Assembly (NCBI RefSeq): GCF_009828855.1
Contig: NZ_WUAG01000001.1
Span: forward strand, 2,046,001-2,110,000
Source: Psychromonas sp. L1A2
GTDB lineage: Bacteria; Pseudomonadota; Gammaproteobacteria; Enterobacterales; Psychromonadaceae
Direction of reading: 5' to 3'
DNA: 64,000 nucleotides
Shown here: positions 18,544 to 26,184 of the stretch, piece by piece
Numbering within the stretch: the stretch's first letter is position 1
Layout: each line of letters starts with the position of its first letter
Notes under the pieces: model-generated
Databases searched by the model: none
Told to the model about the DNA's origin: nothing
What the model saw: only the letters and a program-made list of their open reading frames with translations
Made by a program: the position numbers and the translations under genes

Positions 18544-19908
18544 ATGACCACAAAAATAGAAGGCGCAGAAGGTGTAATTCATGCTGTTGACTTAGCCGTT
18601 AGACCATTTGGTTGGCTATTATTGACCATATTCGTTGTTGGATATTACTTTATTGCAGCGGAAGAAAAATACCATATCAACAAAGCTAAACCCGCCCTGT
18701 TCACTGGCACATTTATGTTTATGTTACTCGGTGGATATTACGCAGTAAACGGATTAGATTTTAGAGCATTCGATACTGAAATTGCACATCTTATATTAGA
18801 GATTGCAGAAATATTCTTCTTTTTATTCGTTGCAATGACTTTCATCGAAGCGCTCATTGAAAGGAATGTATTTGATGCGTTAAAAGAAAAACTCTTAAAA
18901 TCAGGGTTTAATTATAAAAAACTGTTTTGGGTAACAGGCCTTCTGGCGTTCTTTATATCACCCGTCGCAGATAACTTAACAACCGCCCTTATTCTTTCAA
19001 CTGTATTAATCACTATAGAAAAGAACAACAAAGCATTTCTTATCCCTGCCGCCATTAATATCGTTGTAGCAGCAAATGCTGGTGGTGCTTGGTCTCCATT
19101 TGGTGATATTACTACATTAATGGCGTGGTCAGCAGGTAAAGGTACATTCATTGACTTCTTGTTCCTATTTCCATCAGCTGTTATTGGTTGGGGCATTACA
19201 GCGTTCTTACTGTCTCGATTTGTACCAGAAGGTGCTCCTGAAAAAATTGAAGGAGCAGAACCCGTTAAGATTCACAAAGGTGGTAAAGTCATTATTGGCC
19301 TAGGTATTTTCACCATTGCATCAGCAGTATTAGGTAAACAACTCATGCATTTACCACCAATGTGGGGCATGTTATTTGGCCTTTCATTATTACAACTTTA
19401 CGCATACACACTTAAAAAATATCATAAAAATGATATTCAAATTTATAAGTCTGTTTCAAAAGTTGAAAATGACACCTTGTTATTCTTCTTTGGTATCTTA
19501 GCAGCGGTGGGCGCACTTCACTTTGCAGGTTTCTTAAACCACGCAGCTAAACTTTATACATTATTTGATCCTATGTACGTCAACATGGGTGTCGGCTTTT
19601 TATCAGCGATTGTTGATAACGTACCTGTGATGTCTGCCGTCTTAAAGTCATCACCAGATATTCCATTAGCACAATGGATGCTGGTGACATTAACGGCAGG
19701 TGTAGGGGGTAGCATGATATCTTTCGGTTCTGCTGCAGGTGTTGGCGTAATGGGCAAGCTAAAAGGTATTTATACATTTAGTGCCCACATGAAGTACTCG
19801 TGGACAATCGTCATCGGTTATTTTGCTTCAGTAGCCGTTTGGTATATCCAATTCGAAGTGCTTGGGCTTTATATTAAACCAACCGTTCAAGCGATTGCGG
19901 GACATTGA
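18544..19908 (+). CDS. nhaD: Na+/H+ antiporter NhaD
   Basis: A 454-residue inner-membrane antiporter of the NhaD type found in marine and haloalkaliphilic bacteria, which exports Na+ (and Li+) in exchange for H+. It has about 12-13 helices. The inverted-repeat cores carry acidic residues in ISPVADNLTTALILS (Asp143) and SAIVDNVPVMSAVL (Asp358), with GGAWSPFGDITTLMAW and GGSMISFGSAAGVGVMG as the paired glycine-rich loops. The start is supported by AAAGGGGATAAA before the ATG. It stands alone, has a MITE just upstream and a hairpin downstream. With the KefB-like gene next door, this forms an ion-homeostasis neighbourhood. Confidence 0.95.
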   Translation: MTTKIEGAEGVIHAVDLAVRPFGWLLLTIFVVGYYFIAAEEKYHINKAKPALFTGTFMFMLLGGYYAVNGLDFRAFDTEIAHLILEIAEIFFFLFVAMTFIEALIERNVFDALKEKLLKSGFNYKKLFWVTGLLAFFISPVADNLTTALILSTVLITIEKNNKAFLIPAAINIVVAANAGGAWSPFGDITTLMAWSAGKGTFIDFLFLFPSAVIGWGITAFLLSRFVPEGAPEKIEGAEPVKIHKGGKVIIGLGIFTIASAVLGKQLMHLPPMWGMLFGLSLLQLYAYTLKKYHKNDIQIYKSVSKVENDTLLFFFGILAAVGALHFAGFLNHAAKLYTLFDPMYVNMGVGFLSAIVDNVPVMSAVLKSSPDIPLAQWMLVTLTAGVGGSMISFGSAAGVGVMGKLKGIYTFSAHMKYSWTIVIGYFASVAVWYIQFEVLGLYIKPTVQAIAGH

Positions 19909-20231
19909 TTTAAAAAAACATTTTAATCTTTAAAAAATAGAATATGTTCTTTAGCATTGCTTAGGAGCATATTCTTTTCATCTCGCAGTAGCGTGTACAA
20001 GCACGATAGCATTTGAAAACAAAATAATTCCCCGACTAATACTTAACTGCTAATGACAAAATACTCATTAGCATTCATACAACGACATAATGTCATGTAA
20101 ACTGTTCAACAAAATCAGTAGTGATAAAAAAATGGAAGCAAATAAGTAATATTTATTCATTTACTATTGCAATTAACACCACTCAGCGTAAAACGTATTT
20201 TTTAAATGTTCTTCAAAGGAGAAGATAGCAA
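19909..20231. other. Intergenic region between nhaD and arfA
   Basis: Contains the nhaD terminator hairpin (19940-19980) and the arfA promoter region. Nothing else recognised. Confidence 0.5.
19940..19980 (+). terminator. Probable terminator of nhaD
   Basis: GAATATG (19940-19946) pairs with CATATTC (19968-19974), extended inward by partial pairing, and is followed by TTTTC. It lies about 30 bp after the nhaD stop codon. Confidence 0.6.
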
Positions 20232-20453
20232 ATGGCTAAACACAACAAAAAGGTTAAAGCACAAGCGTTAACCCTAAACTCAGTACCAAAACAAACTGAC
20301 CTAGCACGTGGTACGATTAACCACTCAGCAATGGCGGCGTTAGTTACCAGTAAAATTTTTTGTATGAGAGTCGTTAAAGCGAAAAAAGGCAAAGGTTCGT
20401 TTAACCGTAAAACAAAACACTCTAACCAAAAGTGTTATCAAATAGCAGCTTAA
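20232..20453 (+). CDS. arfA: Alternative ribosome-rescue factor A
   Basis: ArfA recruits release factor 2 to ribosomes stalled on mRNAs without a stop codon, as a back-up to tmRNA. The 73-residue protein carries the family core at about residues 27-63: GTINHSAMAALVTSKIF ... RVVKAKKGKGSFNRKTKHSN (compare GTIN/NAIEALL and KGKGSY.RK.KH in E. coli ArfA). The N-terminal 25 residues are an extra basic segment. AAAGGAGA lies 10 nt before the ATG. The last codons form the left arm of a 17-bp terminator-type hairpin with the stop codon in its loop (separate entry). This is the known arrangement by which arfA mRNA is cut short, so that full expression depends on failing tmRNA. Confidence 0.9.
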   Translation: MAKHNKKVKAQALTLNSVPKQTDLARGTINHSAMAALVTSKIFCMRVVKAKKGKGSFNRKTKHSNQKCYQIAA

Positions 20454-20479
20454 GAGCCATTATTTGATAACACTTTTTT
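20428..20479 (+). terminator. Terminator / RNase III-type hairpin overlapping the arfA 3' end
   Basis: AAAAGTGTTATCAAATA (20428-20444, inside the coding region) pairs perfectly with TATTTGATAACACTTTT (20461-20477), 17 bp. The 16-nt loop contains the arfA stop codon (20451-20453), and a six-T run overlaps the end of the stem. Termination or RNase III cleavage here would give a message lacking a stop codon. Confidence 0.9.
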
Positions 20480-20535
20480 ATATTTAATTGAAGATCTAAC
20501 CCGTAATGTTTAAGACAAGAACATAAACTTGGTCG

Positions 20536-20575
20536 ATACTGTTATTTAAATGCGCTCTTATTTAAATAACAGTAT
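20536..20575. other. Perfect 16-bp hairpin of unknown function
   Basis: ATACTGTTATTTAAAT (20536-20551) and its exact complement (20560-20575) enclose the 8-nt loop GCGCTCTT. No T-run follows on either strand, so it is not an ordinary terminator. Candidates are a transcript-end structure, a cruciform or a protein site. Confidence 0.6.
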
Positions 20576-20598
20576 GATTTAAATTAACACACTGCTTA

Positions 20599-20757
20599 TA
20601 CCAAAAGAATTAATAAGGTGATCATTCTTGCTGGTTAAAATCACCCCTAACTGCGTTGTGAGTTTTGAAGTGAGAACAACTATCTCCTAAAACTCACGAC
20701 TTATTAGTGTTAATTTTTCCTGCGCAATCTCCGATCACTTATTTAATTCCATTGGTA
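20599..20757 (-). mobile_element. MITE family 2, 159-bp copy with TTA duplication
   Basis: It begins TACCAAAAGAATTAATAAGG and ends in the inverted counterpart TTATTTAATTCCATTGGTA, with exact TTA duplications at 20596-20598 and 20758-20760. It is the inverted near-identical twin of 50764-50922, with about six mismatches by eye. It shares GCGCAGGAAAAA (in reverse) and the TACC/GGTA ends with family 1. Confidence 0.92.
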
Positions 20758-20865
20758 TTAATTTGAAAGTTTATTAAGCTTACTACCTCATAGTGTTAAG
20801 CAAGGTTTATCTTTATCGAAATTGATTGTTCAACTAACAGATAAAGTCATTAAGTAAGCCGTCTT

Positions 20866-21483
20866 TTAAAGCGGTTTAATTAGCCTAAAAGTGAGGTTGA
20901 CTCTAACTGCTACACTGCGTTGTGTTTTAGTAATACAGTGTTGCCAATGATGTTGTAACGCACCATGCATTAGCAACAAACTGTTATGTTGAAGTTCGCA
21001 AGTCAATTTTTGAAGTTTATCTTGATTATGTTTTAATATAAAACGACGAGTATCTCCCAAACTGTATGACGCTATCACAGGATTTTCTCCTAATATTCTC
21101 TCATTATCAGCATGGTAACCCACTGAATCTTGTCCATCTCGATATAAGTTTGCAAGTACACAATTAAAGCGATATCCCGTCATAGTTTCTATTTTTGTTT
21201 TCAACGATAGCAATTTTGGAGTGAACTCAACTGTTTCATATAACTTTTGATAACCACCCTCAGCACTAACACCGTAATCCCCAAACCAAGCGGTTAAACG
21301 CGGTTGTAAGTGACGGTGATCATAAATGGTTATTGACTCCTGTCGCCAAATTGGCGAATTTAACAATTCAGCAAATAGCGCTGAAGCGTCATCCTCTAAT
21401 AATAATTGCTGCCAACAGGTAACCATGCCATCACTGTTAATAAGTTGAATCGGTGGTTCATCGTCAAAAAGGGACAAAGTCAT
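20866..21483 (-). CDS. AlkB-family 2-oxoglutarate/Fe(II) dioxygenase
   Basis: A 205-residue dioxygenase of the AlkB/ALKBH2-3 type, which removes methyl and etheno lesions from DNA or RNA bases by oxidation. The iron ligands are visible as His124 and Asp126 in GYHADNE and His182 in HHWQHC. The 2-oxoglutarate-binding arginines are Arg194 and Arg200 in RVNLTFR. NLYRDGQDSVGYHAD and SLGDTRRF are typical of the ALKBH3-like bacterial subgroup rather than of E. coli AlkB itself. It is monocistronic, with GGAT before the ATG. An Ada-type regulator is not nearby, so its regulation cannot be read from the sequence. Confidence 0.92.
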   Translation of the reverse strand: MTLSLFDDEPPIQLINSDGMVTCWQQLLLEDDASALFAELLNSPIWRQESITIYDHRHLQPRLTAWFGDYGVSAEGGYQKLYETVEFTPKLLSLKTKIETMTGYRFNCVLANLYRDGQDSVGYHADNERILGENPVIASYSLGDTRRFILKHNQDKLQKLTCELQHNSLLLMHGALQHHWQHCITKTQRSVAVRVNLTFRLIKPL

Positions 21484-21778
21484 GAGTAATCCGAAGTTAA
21501 ATCAAATTGAAGGTATTATATTTAAAAAATATCTTTATAAAAGATTCAGTGTCAAAAAGAATCGCCCATGATGTAAACCTACCTAAATAAACTAAATTAC
21601 GAATAAAAAAACTGATAAAGCAAGGTTATTGTAGTGTATTTCTCAGTCTAATCAGCTTTGAATAACCAGTTATTATTTCTATGATTTTCTTTGAACGACA
21701 CAAAATTAACGTCACATCACAATATTATCCATAACTTAATTTAATTACAAAATCCGGTTTTAATTCAAATAAAAAATA

Positions 21779-22417
21779 TTAACAAATCGTCCCTGCCCCA
21801 AAGTTGATGTCTTTATCATTATCAACAATGGCTTGTGCTGCAATGGCTAAGCCTTCTACTATAGTGTCTAAAAACATAGTGGGTTTACTGCCATCAATGC
21901 ATTGATTGGTCATTAAGGGAATATGAACAAAACCGTGGTTGATGTTGGTATCTCGTAGGTAATGTTGAATGCCATAAAAAAGATGATTACAAACAAACGT
22001 ACCTGCGGTGTTAGACAATTGTGCAGGTATGCCTTTATCTTGCATCGCTTTTACCATCGCTTTAATGGGTAAGGTCGAAAAGTAGGCATCTGGCCCATTT
22101 CCCAACACTTTTTGATCAATCGGTTGATTGCCGTCATTGTCGGGAATGCGGTAATCATCAATATTAATAGCGACTCTTTCAGGCGTAATGGCACTACGAC
22201 CACCAGCTTGCCCTACTGTCATCACATAATCAGGTTTGTGGGTTTCAATTGCGCTAATCACAGCATCAATAGAGGTTTGTAGTACCACGGGAACAGTACA
22301 TGTTACTACCCTTGCCCCTTTAAGTTGGAGCCCTTCTAATCGTTTAACTGCTTCTAGTGCGGGATTTAGTTCATCTCCGCCAAAGGGTTCAAACCCAGTA
22401 ATCAATAATGTTTTCAT
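21779..22417 (-). CDS. pcp: Pyroglutamyl-peptidase I
   Basis: Cysteine peptidase (family C15) that removes N-terminal pyroglutamate from peptides in the cytoplasm. The 212-residue protein has the family start [16 protein letters not shown], Glu80 in [18 protein letters not shown], the nucleophile Cys143 in [14 protein letters not shown] and His165 in GFVHIP, the full catalytic triad. GAGG precedes the ATG. It is the last gene of a DUF969-DUF979-pcp operon, 8 bp after the DUF979 gene. Together with pxpABC on the other arm of the locus it provides free 5-oxoproline for hydrolysis to glutamate. Confidence 0.96.
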   Translation of the reverse strand: MKTLLITGFEPFGGDELNPALEAVKRLEGLQLKGARVVTCTVPVVLQTSIDAVISAIETHKPDYVMTVGQAGGRSAITPERVAINIDDYRIPDNDGNQPIDQKVLGNGPDAYFSTLPIKAMVKAMQDKGIPAQLSNTAGTFVCNHLFYGIQHYLRDTNINHGFVHIPLMTNQCIDGSKPTMFLDTIVEGLAIAAQAIVDNDKDINFGAGTIC

Positions 22418-22425
22418 GGTTAACC

Positions 22426-23331
22426 TCAGAATGCTAAGAAATAGATAAGGAAAGTATTAATCGTCAACATTAATAAACCCGGTACAAGTTGTAGATAGAT
22501 AATCTGATTTTTGTTTTTCAGCGCAAGCAACGCAGCGGGTACAATATTAAAATTAGCGGCCATTGGTGTCATTAACGTTCCACAATACCCTGACAGCATA
22601 CCAATTACACCGATGATAATCGGATTACCACCTTGTTCAATCATTAACAATGGAATGGCGACACCGGTGGTAATAACCGCGAAGGCAGCAAAAGCATTGC
22701 CCATGATGATAGTAAATAGCGCCATACCAAATGTGTAACACAAGACATAAGCAAATAAGTTATTATTAGGGATGATTTCTTTCACGATTTGAGAGACAGT
22801 GTCACCTACGCCCGCTTCCCCAAATAAATAACCAAGTGCGGCTAAAAATTGCGACAAAATAGCAGCCCAACCAATGGTATCAATTAAACGACGGCCTTCA
22901 TGAACGCTTTGCTGAACCGTGCCTTTTGTGATCACGATTGCCACAATTAAAGCGAGTACAGAACTTATCCCTAATCCAATTAATGCACTAGAATCCGTCG
23001 TTTTTGACCATAAAATAGTGCCAACAGGAATAATAATAGCCGGGATAAACAAACTATTTTTTAGGTTTTTAGCACTTTCCATTCTAAATTTTTCTTCAGA
23101 ATGTCCGTAACTGCCGATTCCCATCAGTCCACATGCCGCTATTAAGGTCATCATCAAGACCATCACGCCTACAAACCAATCCGGTAGCATTACGCCAAAA
23201 GTAAATGAGAAACCATAAATTAACCAAAACAGCCCGGTTCCAATGCGTTTTTTATTGCTTTTATCAGCAAACGTTTGCGCTGCGAATATTATTAATAAAA
23301 GCCCAGTGGCTTGATATACATATTCTAACAT
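22426..23331 (-). CDS. DUF979 family membrane protein, probable pyroglutamate permease partner
   Basis: A 301-residue integral membrane protein with about 9-10 hydrophobic helices and no catalytic motif. It matches the DUF979 family, whose members sit beside DUF969 and pcp in many bacteria; the stretch [20 protein letters not shown] near the C-terminus is typical. It overlaps the DUF969 gene by 7 nt, so the two are probably co-translated as a two-part transporter. The repeated [10 protein letters not shown] and [15 protein letters not shown] segments look like re-entrant transport loops of ion-transporter-superfamily proteins. Uptake of 5-oxoproline is inferred only from neighbours. Confidence 0.85.
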   Translation of the reverse strand: MLEYVYQATGLLLIIFAAQTFADKSNKKRIGTGLFWLIYGFSFTFGVMLPDWFVGVMVLMMTLIAACGLMGIGSYGHSEEKFRMESAKNLKNSLFIPAIIIPVGTILWSKTTDSSALIGLGISSVLALIVAIVITKGTVQQSVHEGRRLIDTIGWAAILSQFLAALGYLFGEAGVGDTVSQIVKEIIPNNNLFAYVLCYTFGMALFTIIMGNAFAAFAVITTGVAIPLLMIEQGGNPIIIGVIGMLSGYCGTLMTPMAANFNIVPAALLALKNKNQIIYLQLVPGLLMLTINTFLIYFLAF

Positions 23332-24017
23332 TCTGATTCCTCCGATGCTTTTAATACCGCAATCGCTTTCTTTTGTTCAATTTTTGAAAAGATAAAGAAA
23401 ATAATAATAGAGGCTAAGGCAGAAGGAAGTGCCCAGACGTACATGTCATCAAGCTCCATTGTATAACCCGCTTCATTTAACACACCTTTAATCAGTAACA
23501 AACCACCACTGCCAATAAATATAAGTTGGCTAAAAAAGTTACCAAAATTTTCACTGACTGCAGCAAAGGCTCTCACACGCAAGCGTTGATTGTCTGTAAT
23601 GCTTGGATTTTCCGTCACGGCTGCAGCTTCGGCCATTGGCGCTATCAGTGGGCGAACCATTGAAGGATGCCCTCCTAAACTTAATCCCATTGCATTGGTG
23701 ACCTTTCTTAGTATCAAATAAGCAAAAGTGACTTTACTAACAGAGGCGTTTTTCATCGACGAAATGAGGATTTCAGCGCGCTCCTTCAATCCATAATGCT
23801 CTAGCAAACCAATCATAGGCAGAATAAGAATAAACAAAGACATATAACGATTCTGAGTAAATGAAGAACCTAAAATACTGAGTATTTCTATTATTTGTAA
23901 ATGTGCAATCAATCCAGTGACTACACCCGCAATAAGAATAACAAGTAAAGTATTTAACCTTAACATGAACCCAATTGTGATTATCGCTATGCCAATTAAT
24001 GGCCAAAAATCAATCAT
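23325..24017 (-). CDS. DUF969 family membrane protein, probable pyroglutamate permease partner
   Basis: A 230-residue membrane protein with about 5-6 helices, first gene of the DUF969-DUF979-pcp operon. The stretch LSLGGHPSMVRPLIAPMAEAAA and the following NFGNFFSQLIFIGSGGLLL are characteristic of DUF969. No enzyme motif is present. With DUF979 it resembles the two halves of a secondary carrier split into two genes. The strict association with pcp and, here, with pxpABC suggests that pyroglutamate or a pyroglutamyl compound is the substrate; this is inference. A candidate operator lies about 90 bp upstream of the start. Confidence 0.85.
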   Translation of the reverse strand: MIDFWPLIGIAIITIGFMLRLNTLLVILIAGVVTGLIAHLQIIEILSILGSSFTQNRYMSLFILILPMIGLLEHYGLKERAEILISSMKNASVSKVTFAYLILRKVTNAMGLSLGGHPSMVRPLIAPMAEAAAVTENPSITDNQRLRVRAFAAVSENFGNFFSQLIFIGSGGLLLIKGVLNEAGYTMELDDMYVWALPSALASIIIFFIFSKIEQKKAIAVLKASEESEC

Positions 24018-24107
24018 TGTAACTTTTCCCTATAGTTATGTTTTATCGGTATAAACCTTTCTACTCATTACTTATGGATACTTGTAATTAATATAAAGAT
24101 CTCAATC

Positions 24108-24133
24108 AAATGCGATTTACATGTGTTTTACAT
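24108..24133. promoter_or_regulatory. Candidate operator, copy 1 (near DUF969 start)
   Basis: AAATGCGATTTACATGT (24108-24124) recurs 443 bp downstream with two changes. It is followed by GTTTTACAT, the inverse of the ATGTAAAAC that precedes copy 2. It lies 91 bp before the DUF969 start. The likely binder is the MarR-like protein at 27493-28029. Confidence 0.5.
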
Positions 24134-24541
24134 ATATATCGAACTCATTTAACAGCATCATCTGTGCCATTAATTTTTTTAAGTTGAATAATTCAAAAAA
24201 AATATCGTGAGTGCCCATAAGCCGTGCCTCAATCAGTATCAATTAAATATTGCTCGTCTAATAACAAAAATTTTGTAAGTAATATTGAGCCTGACAAATG
24301 TGTTTCAGTGCACTGTTTTGGTGTGTAACGCCCCAAGATAGCGTGAAAATCCACTACCTAATTCAATACTGACAACTAAAACTGACTTTGCATGCAGTAT
24401 TCAATATTTGAAACGTTCAAAAAATATAATCATATAAATCAGTATATTGTGTGAATTTTTAGTATGAAAATCGTTTTGTGATCAATAAATGTGCTGAAGA
24501 TCCAACCATTTGGTATGTAATGTGCAGTGATTGTGAATGAA

Positions 24542-24567
24542 ATGTAAAACAAATACGATTTACACGT
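24542..24567. promoter_or_regulatory. Candidate operator, copy 2 (near DctP start)
   Basis: ATGTAAAAC (24542-24550) followed directly by AAATACGATTTACACGT (24551-24567). The second part matches copy 1 in 15 of 17 positions. It lies 49 bp before the start codon of the DctP gene, a suitable place for repression. Confidence 0.5.
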
Positions 24568-24615
24568 AATATGTAATTGAATTGTTATTTTTAGTTAATT
24601 GATAAGGGATAATCT

Positions 24616-25581
24616 ATGAAAATGTTCAAATTGGCAGCACTCACTCTTGCAGTGATCAGTTCAGCAACAACTTCTGCGGCAACACGTTGGGATATGGCAA
24701 CCCCTTATGTGGATGCGACACACCATACTCAAAATAATATTCAATTTGCTGAAGATGTTAAAACAGCAACGAATGGAGAATTAGAAATTATCATCCATTC
24801 AGGTGCTTCGTTAATTAAACATAAAGAAATCCCTAAAGCAGTTCGTAGCCAGCAAGTTCCTATTGGTGAAGTTTTTATTGGGATAATGGGAAATGATGAT
24901 CCCATTTACAAATTAGATAATATTCCTTTTTTAGCGACTGACTTCGATCAAGCGAAAAAACTATACGCAATATCTAAAGCAGCGCTTGAAGCTAAATTAG
25001 ATGAAGATGGTCTGATGTTGTTGTATTCAGTACCTTGGCCACCACAAGGTATCTACAGCCAAGAACCTGTCAATAAAATCGAAGACTTTAAAGGGGCAAA
25101 ATTACGTTCTTATAGCTCTACACTTTCTCGCTTAGCTATTCTTTTAGAAGCCTCTCCAACAACAGTACAAACAGTTGAAATTCCTCAAGCATTCTCAACA
25201 GGTATTGTGGATATGATGATCACGTCACCAACCACAGGTGTAAGCAGTCAGTCTTGGGATTACGTTAGTCACTATACTGATGTTCAGGCATGGATCCCGA
25301 AAAATATGGTTATCGTAAATAAGCGTGCATTTAGACGTTTAGATAAACCGGTACAGTCTGCTCTGTTAGCTGCTGCTGCAAAAGCTGAAACACGTGGTTG
25401 GGAAATAGCTATACAAGAAACCAAAGATAAAACGGCTGAATTAGCTGCACACGGAATGACAGTCACAGAGCCTAGCGAAATATTAATGACCGAACTTAAA
25501 AAAGTAGGTGAAAATATGGCCGCAGAATGGGCAGAAGAAGCAGGAAGTAAAGGCAAAGCCTTGTTAGAAGAATACAAGTAA
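24616..25581 (+). CDS. TRAP transporter DctP-type solute-binding protein, probably pyroglutamate
   Basis: Periplasmic receptor (321 aa) of a tripartite ATP-independent transporter. The signal peptide is MKMFKLAALTLAVISSATTS, cleaved near Ala22. The DctP fold is indicated by FAEDVKTATNGELEIIIHSG, the conserved Arg region GAKLRSYSS that contacts carboxylate ligands, VQTVEIPQAFSTGIVDMMITSP, and the long C-terminal helix region. Bordetella pertussis DctP6 and DctP7 form a pyroglutamate-binding DctP subfamily. The co-transcribed pxpABC genes make the same ligand likely here, although the sequence alone does not prove it. AAGGGAT precedes the ATG. It is the first gene of a seven-gene operon extending to 30413. 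Confidence 0.9.
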   Translation: MKMFKLAALTLAVISSATTSAATRWDMATPYVDATHHTQNNIQFAEDVKTATNGELEIIIHSGASLIKHKEIPKAVRSQQVPIGEVFIGIMGNDDPIYKLDNIPFLATDFDQAKKLYAISKAALEAKLDEDGLMLLYSVPWPPQGIYSQEPVNKIEDFKGAKLRSYSSTLSRLAILLEASPTTVQTVEIPQAFSTGIVDMMITSPTTGVSSQSWDYVSHYTDVQAWIPKNMVIVNKRAFRRLDKPVQSALLAAAAKAETRGWEIAIQETKDKTAELAAHGMTVTEPSEILMTELKKVGENMAAEWAEEAGSKGKALLEEYK

Positions 25582-25623
25582 CACATTTACCTTTATTAAT
25601 AACCCATTAAGGAGAGCCTGATA

Positions 25624-26184
25624 ATGAGAACAGTATTAGATAAACTCTATTTTTTTTCTGGTGCATTATCAGGACTTTGCATTGTTGCCATATGTGTCGT
25701 CATTTTAGCGCGCGTTATCGGTAGGTGGTTTAGCATTGAAATTCCATCAAGCGACGATTTTGCTGGCTTTTTATTAGCAGCTGCCAGCTTTTTAGGATTG
25801 GCTTATACCTTTCGCAGTGGCGACCATATCAGGGTTAATTTATTTATCTCTAGGTTACCAGCTTCTTTAAATCGCTGGATAGAACGGTTTATTTTAATCA
25901 TTGGTTCCATACTGATCATTTATCTTACCTGGCAGTTGGCTTTATTGGCATTGGAATCACATGAATATAACGATTTATCATCTGGCTATATTCCAGTTCC
26001 GCTTTGGATAGTCCAATTACCCCTGGGCATAGGTATGGTTACTTTCAGCATTGCTATTCTTGACCAAATCTTTTGCCATCTATTTTTCGGGCAAATGTTA
26101 CCAAAGTCGGAAGAGGAAGCATTAGCTGATAGCCAACAAATCGATATAACAACCCCAGATTCATTAAACACGGAGCGTCAATAA
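25624..26184 (+). CDS. TRAP transporter small permease (DctQ family)
   Basis: The four-helix small membrane subunit (186 aa) of the TRAP system, which bridges the binding protein and the large permease. Four hydrophobic segments are visible at about 10-32, 45-65, 87-108 and 125-150, with a hydrophilic C-terminal tail of about 30 residues. The family pattern SSDDFAGFLLAAASFLGLAYTFRSGDHIRV, the second-helix DctQ signature with Arg/His after it, is present. AAGGAGAG lies before the ATG. The stop codon overlaps the start of the large permease gene by one base (TAATG), typical of DctQM pairs. Confidence 0.9.
   Translation: MRTVLDKLYFFSGALSGLCIVAICVVILARVIGRWFSIEIPSSDDFAGFLLAAASFLGLAYTFRSGDHIRVNLFISRLPASLNRWIERFILIIGSILIIYLTWQLALLALESHEYNDLSSGYIPVPLWIVQLPLGIGMVTFSIAILDQIFCHLFFGQMLPKSEEEALADSQQIDITTPDSLNTERQ

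Larger units (their letters stand above)
20454..20865. other. Intergenic region with second hairpin and family 2 MITE
   Basis: Downstream of arfA these 412 bp contain the right arm of the arfA hairpin, another perfect 16-bp hairpin (20536-20575) and a family 2 MITE (20599-20757). No gene seen. Confidence 0.6.
24018..24615. other. Divergent control region of the pyroglutamate locus
   Basis: These 598 bp separate the DUF969-DUF979-pcp operon from the TRAP-MarR-pxpABC operon. Two copies of a composite motif, one near each operon start, are the only clear signals (24108-24133 and 24542-24567). No gene was seen. Confidence 0.6.

Noticed and set aside
23266-23285. PurR-like box (GCAAACGTTTGC core)
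   Set aside because: It matches much of the PurR consensus but lies inside the DUF979 coding region (codons around AQTFADK), far from any purine promoter; most likely coincidence of codons.
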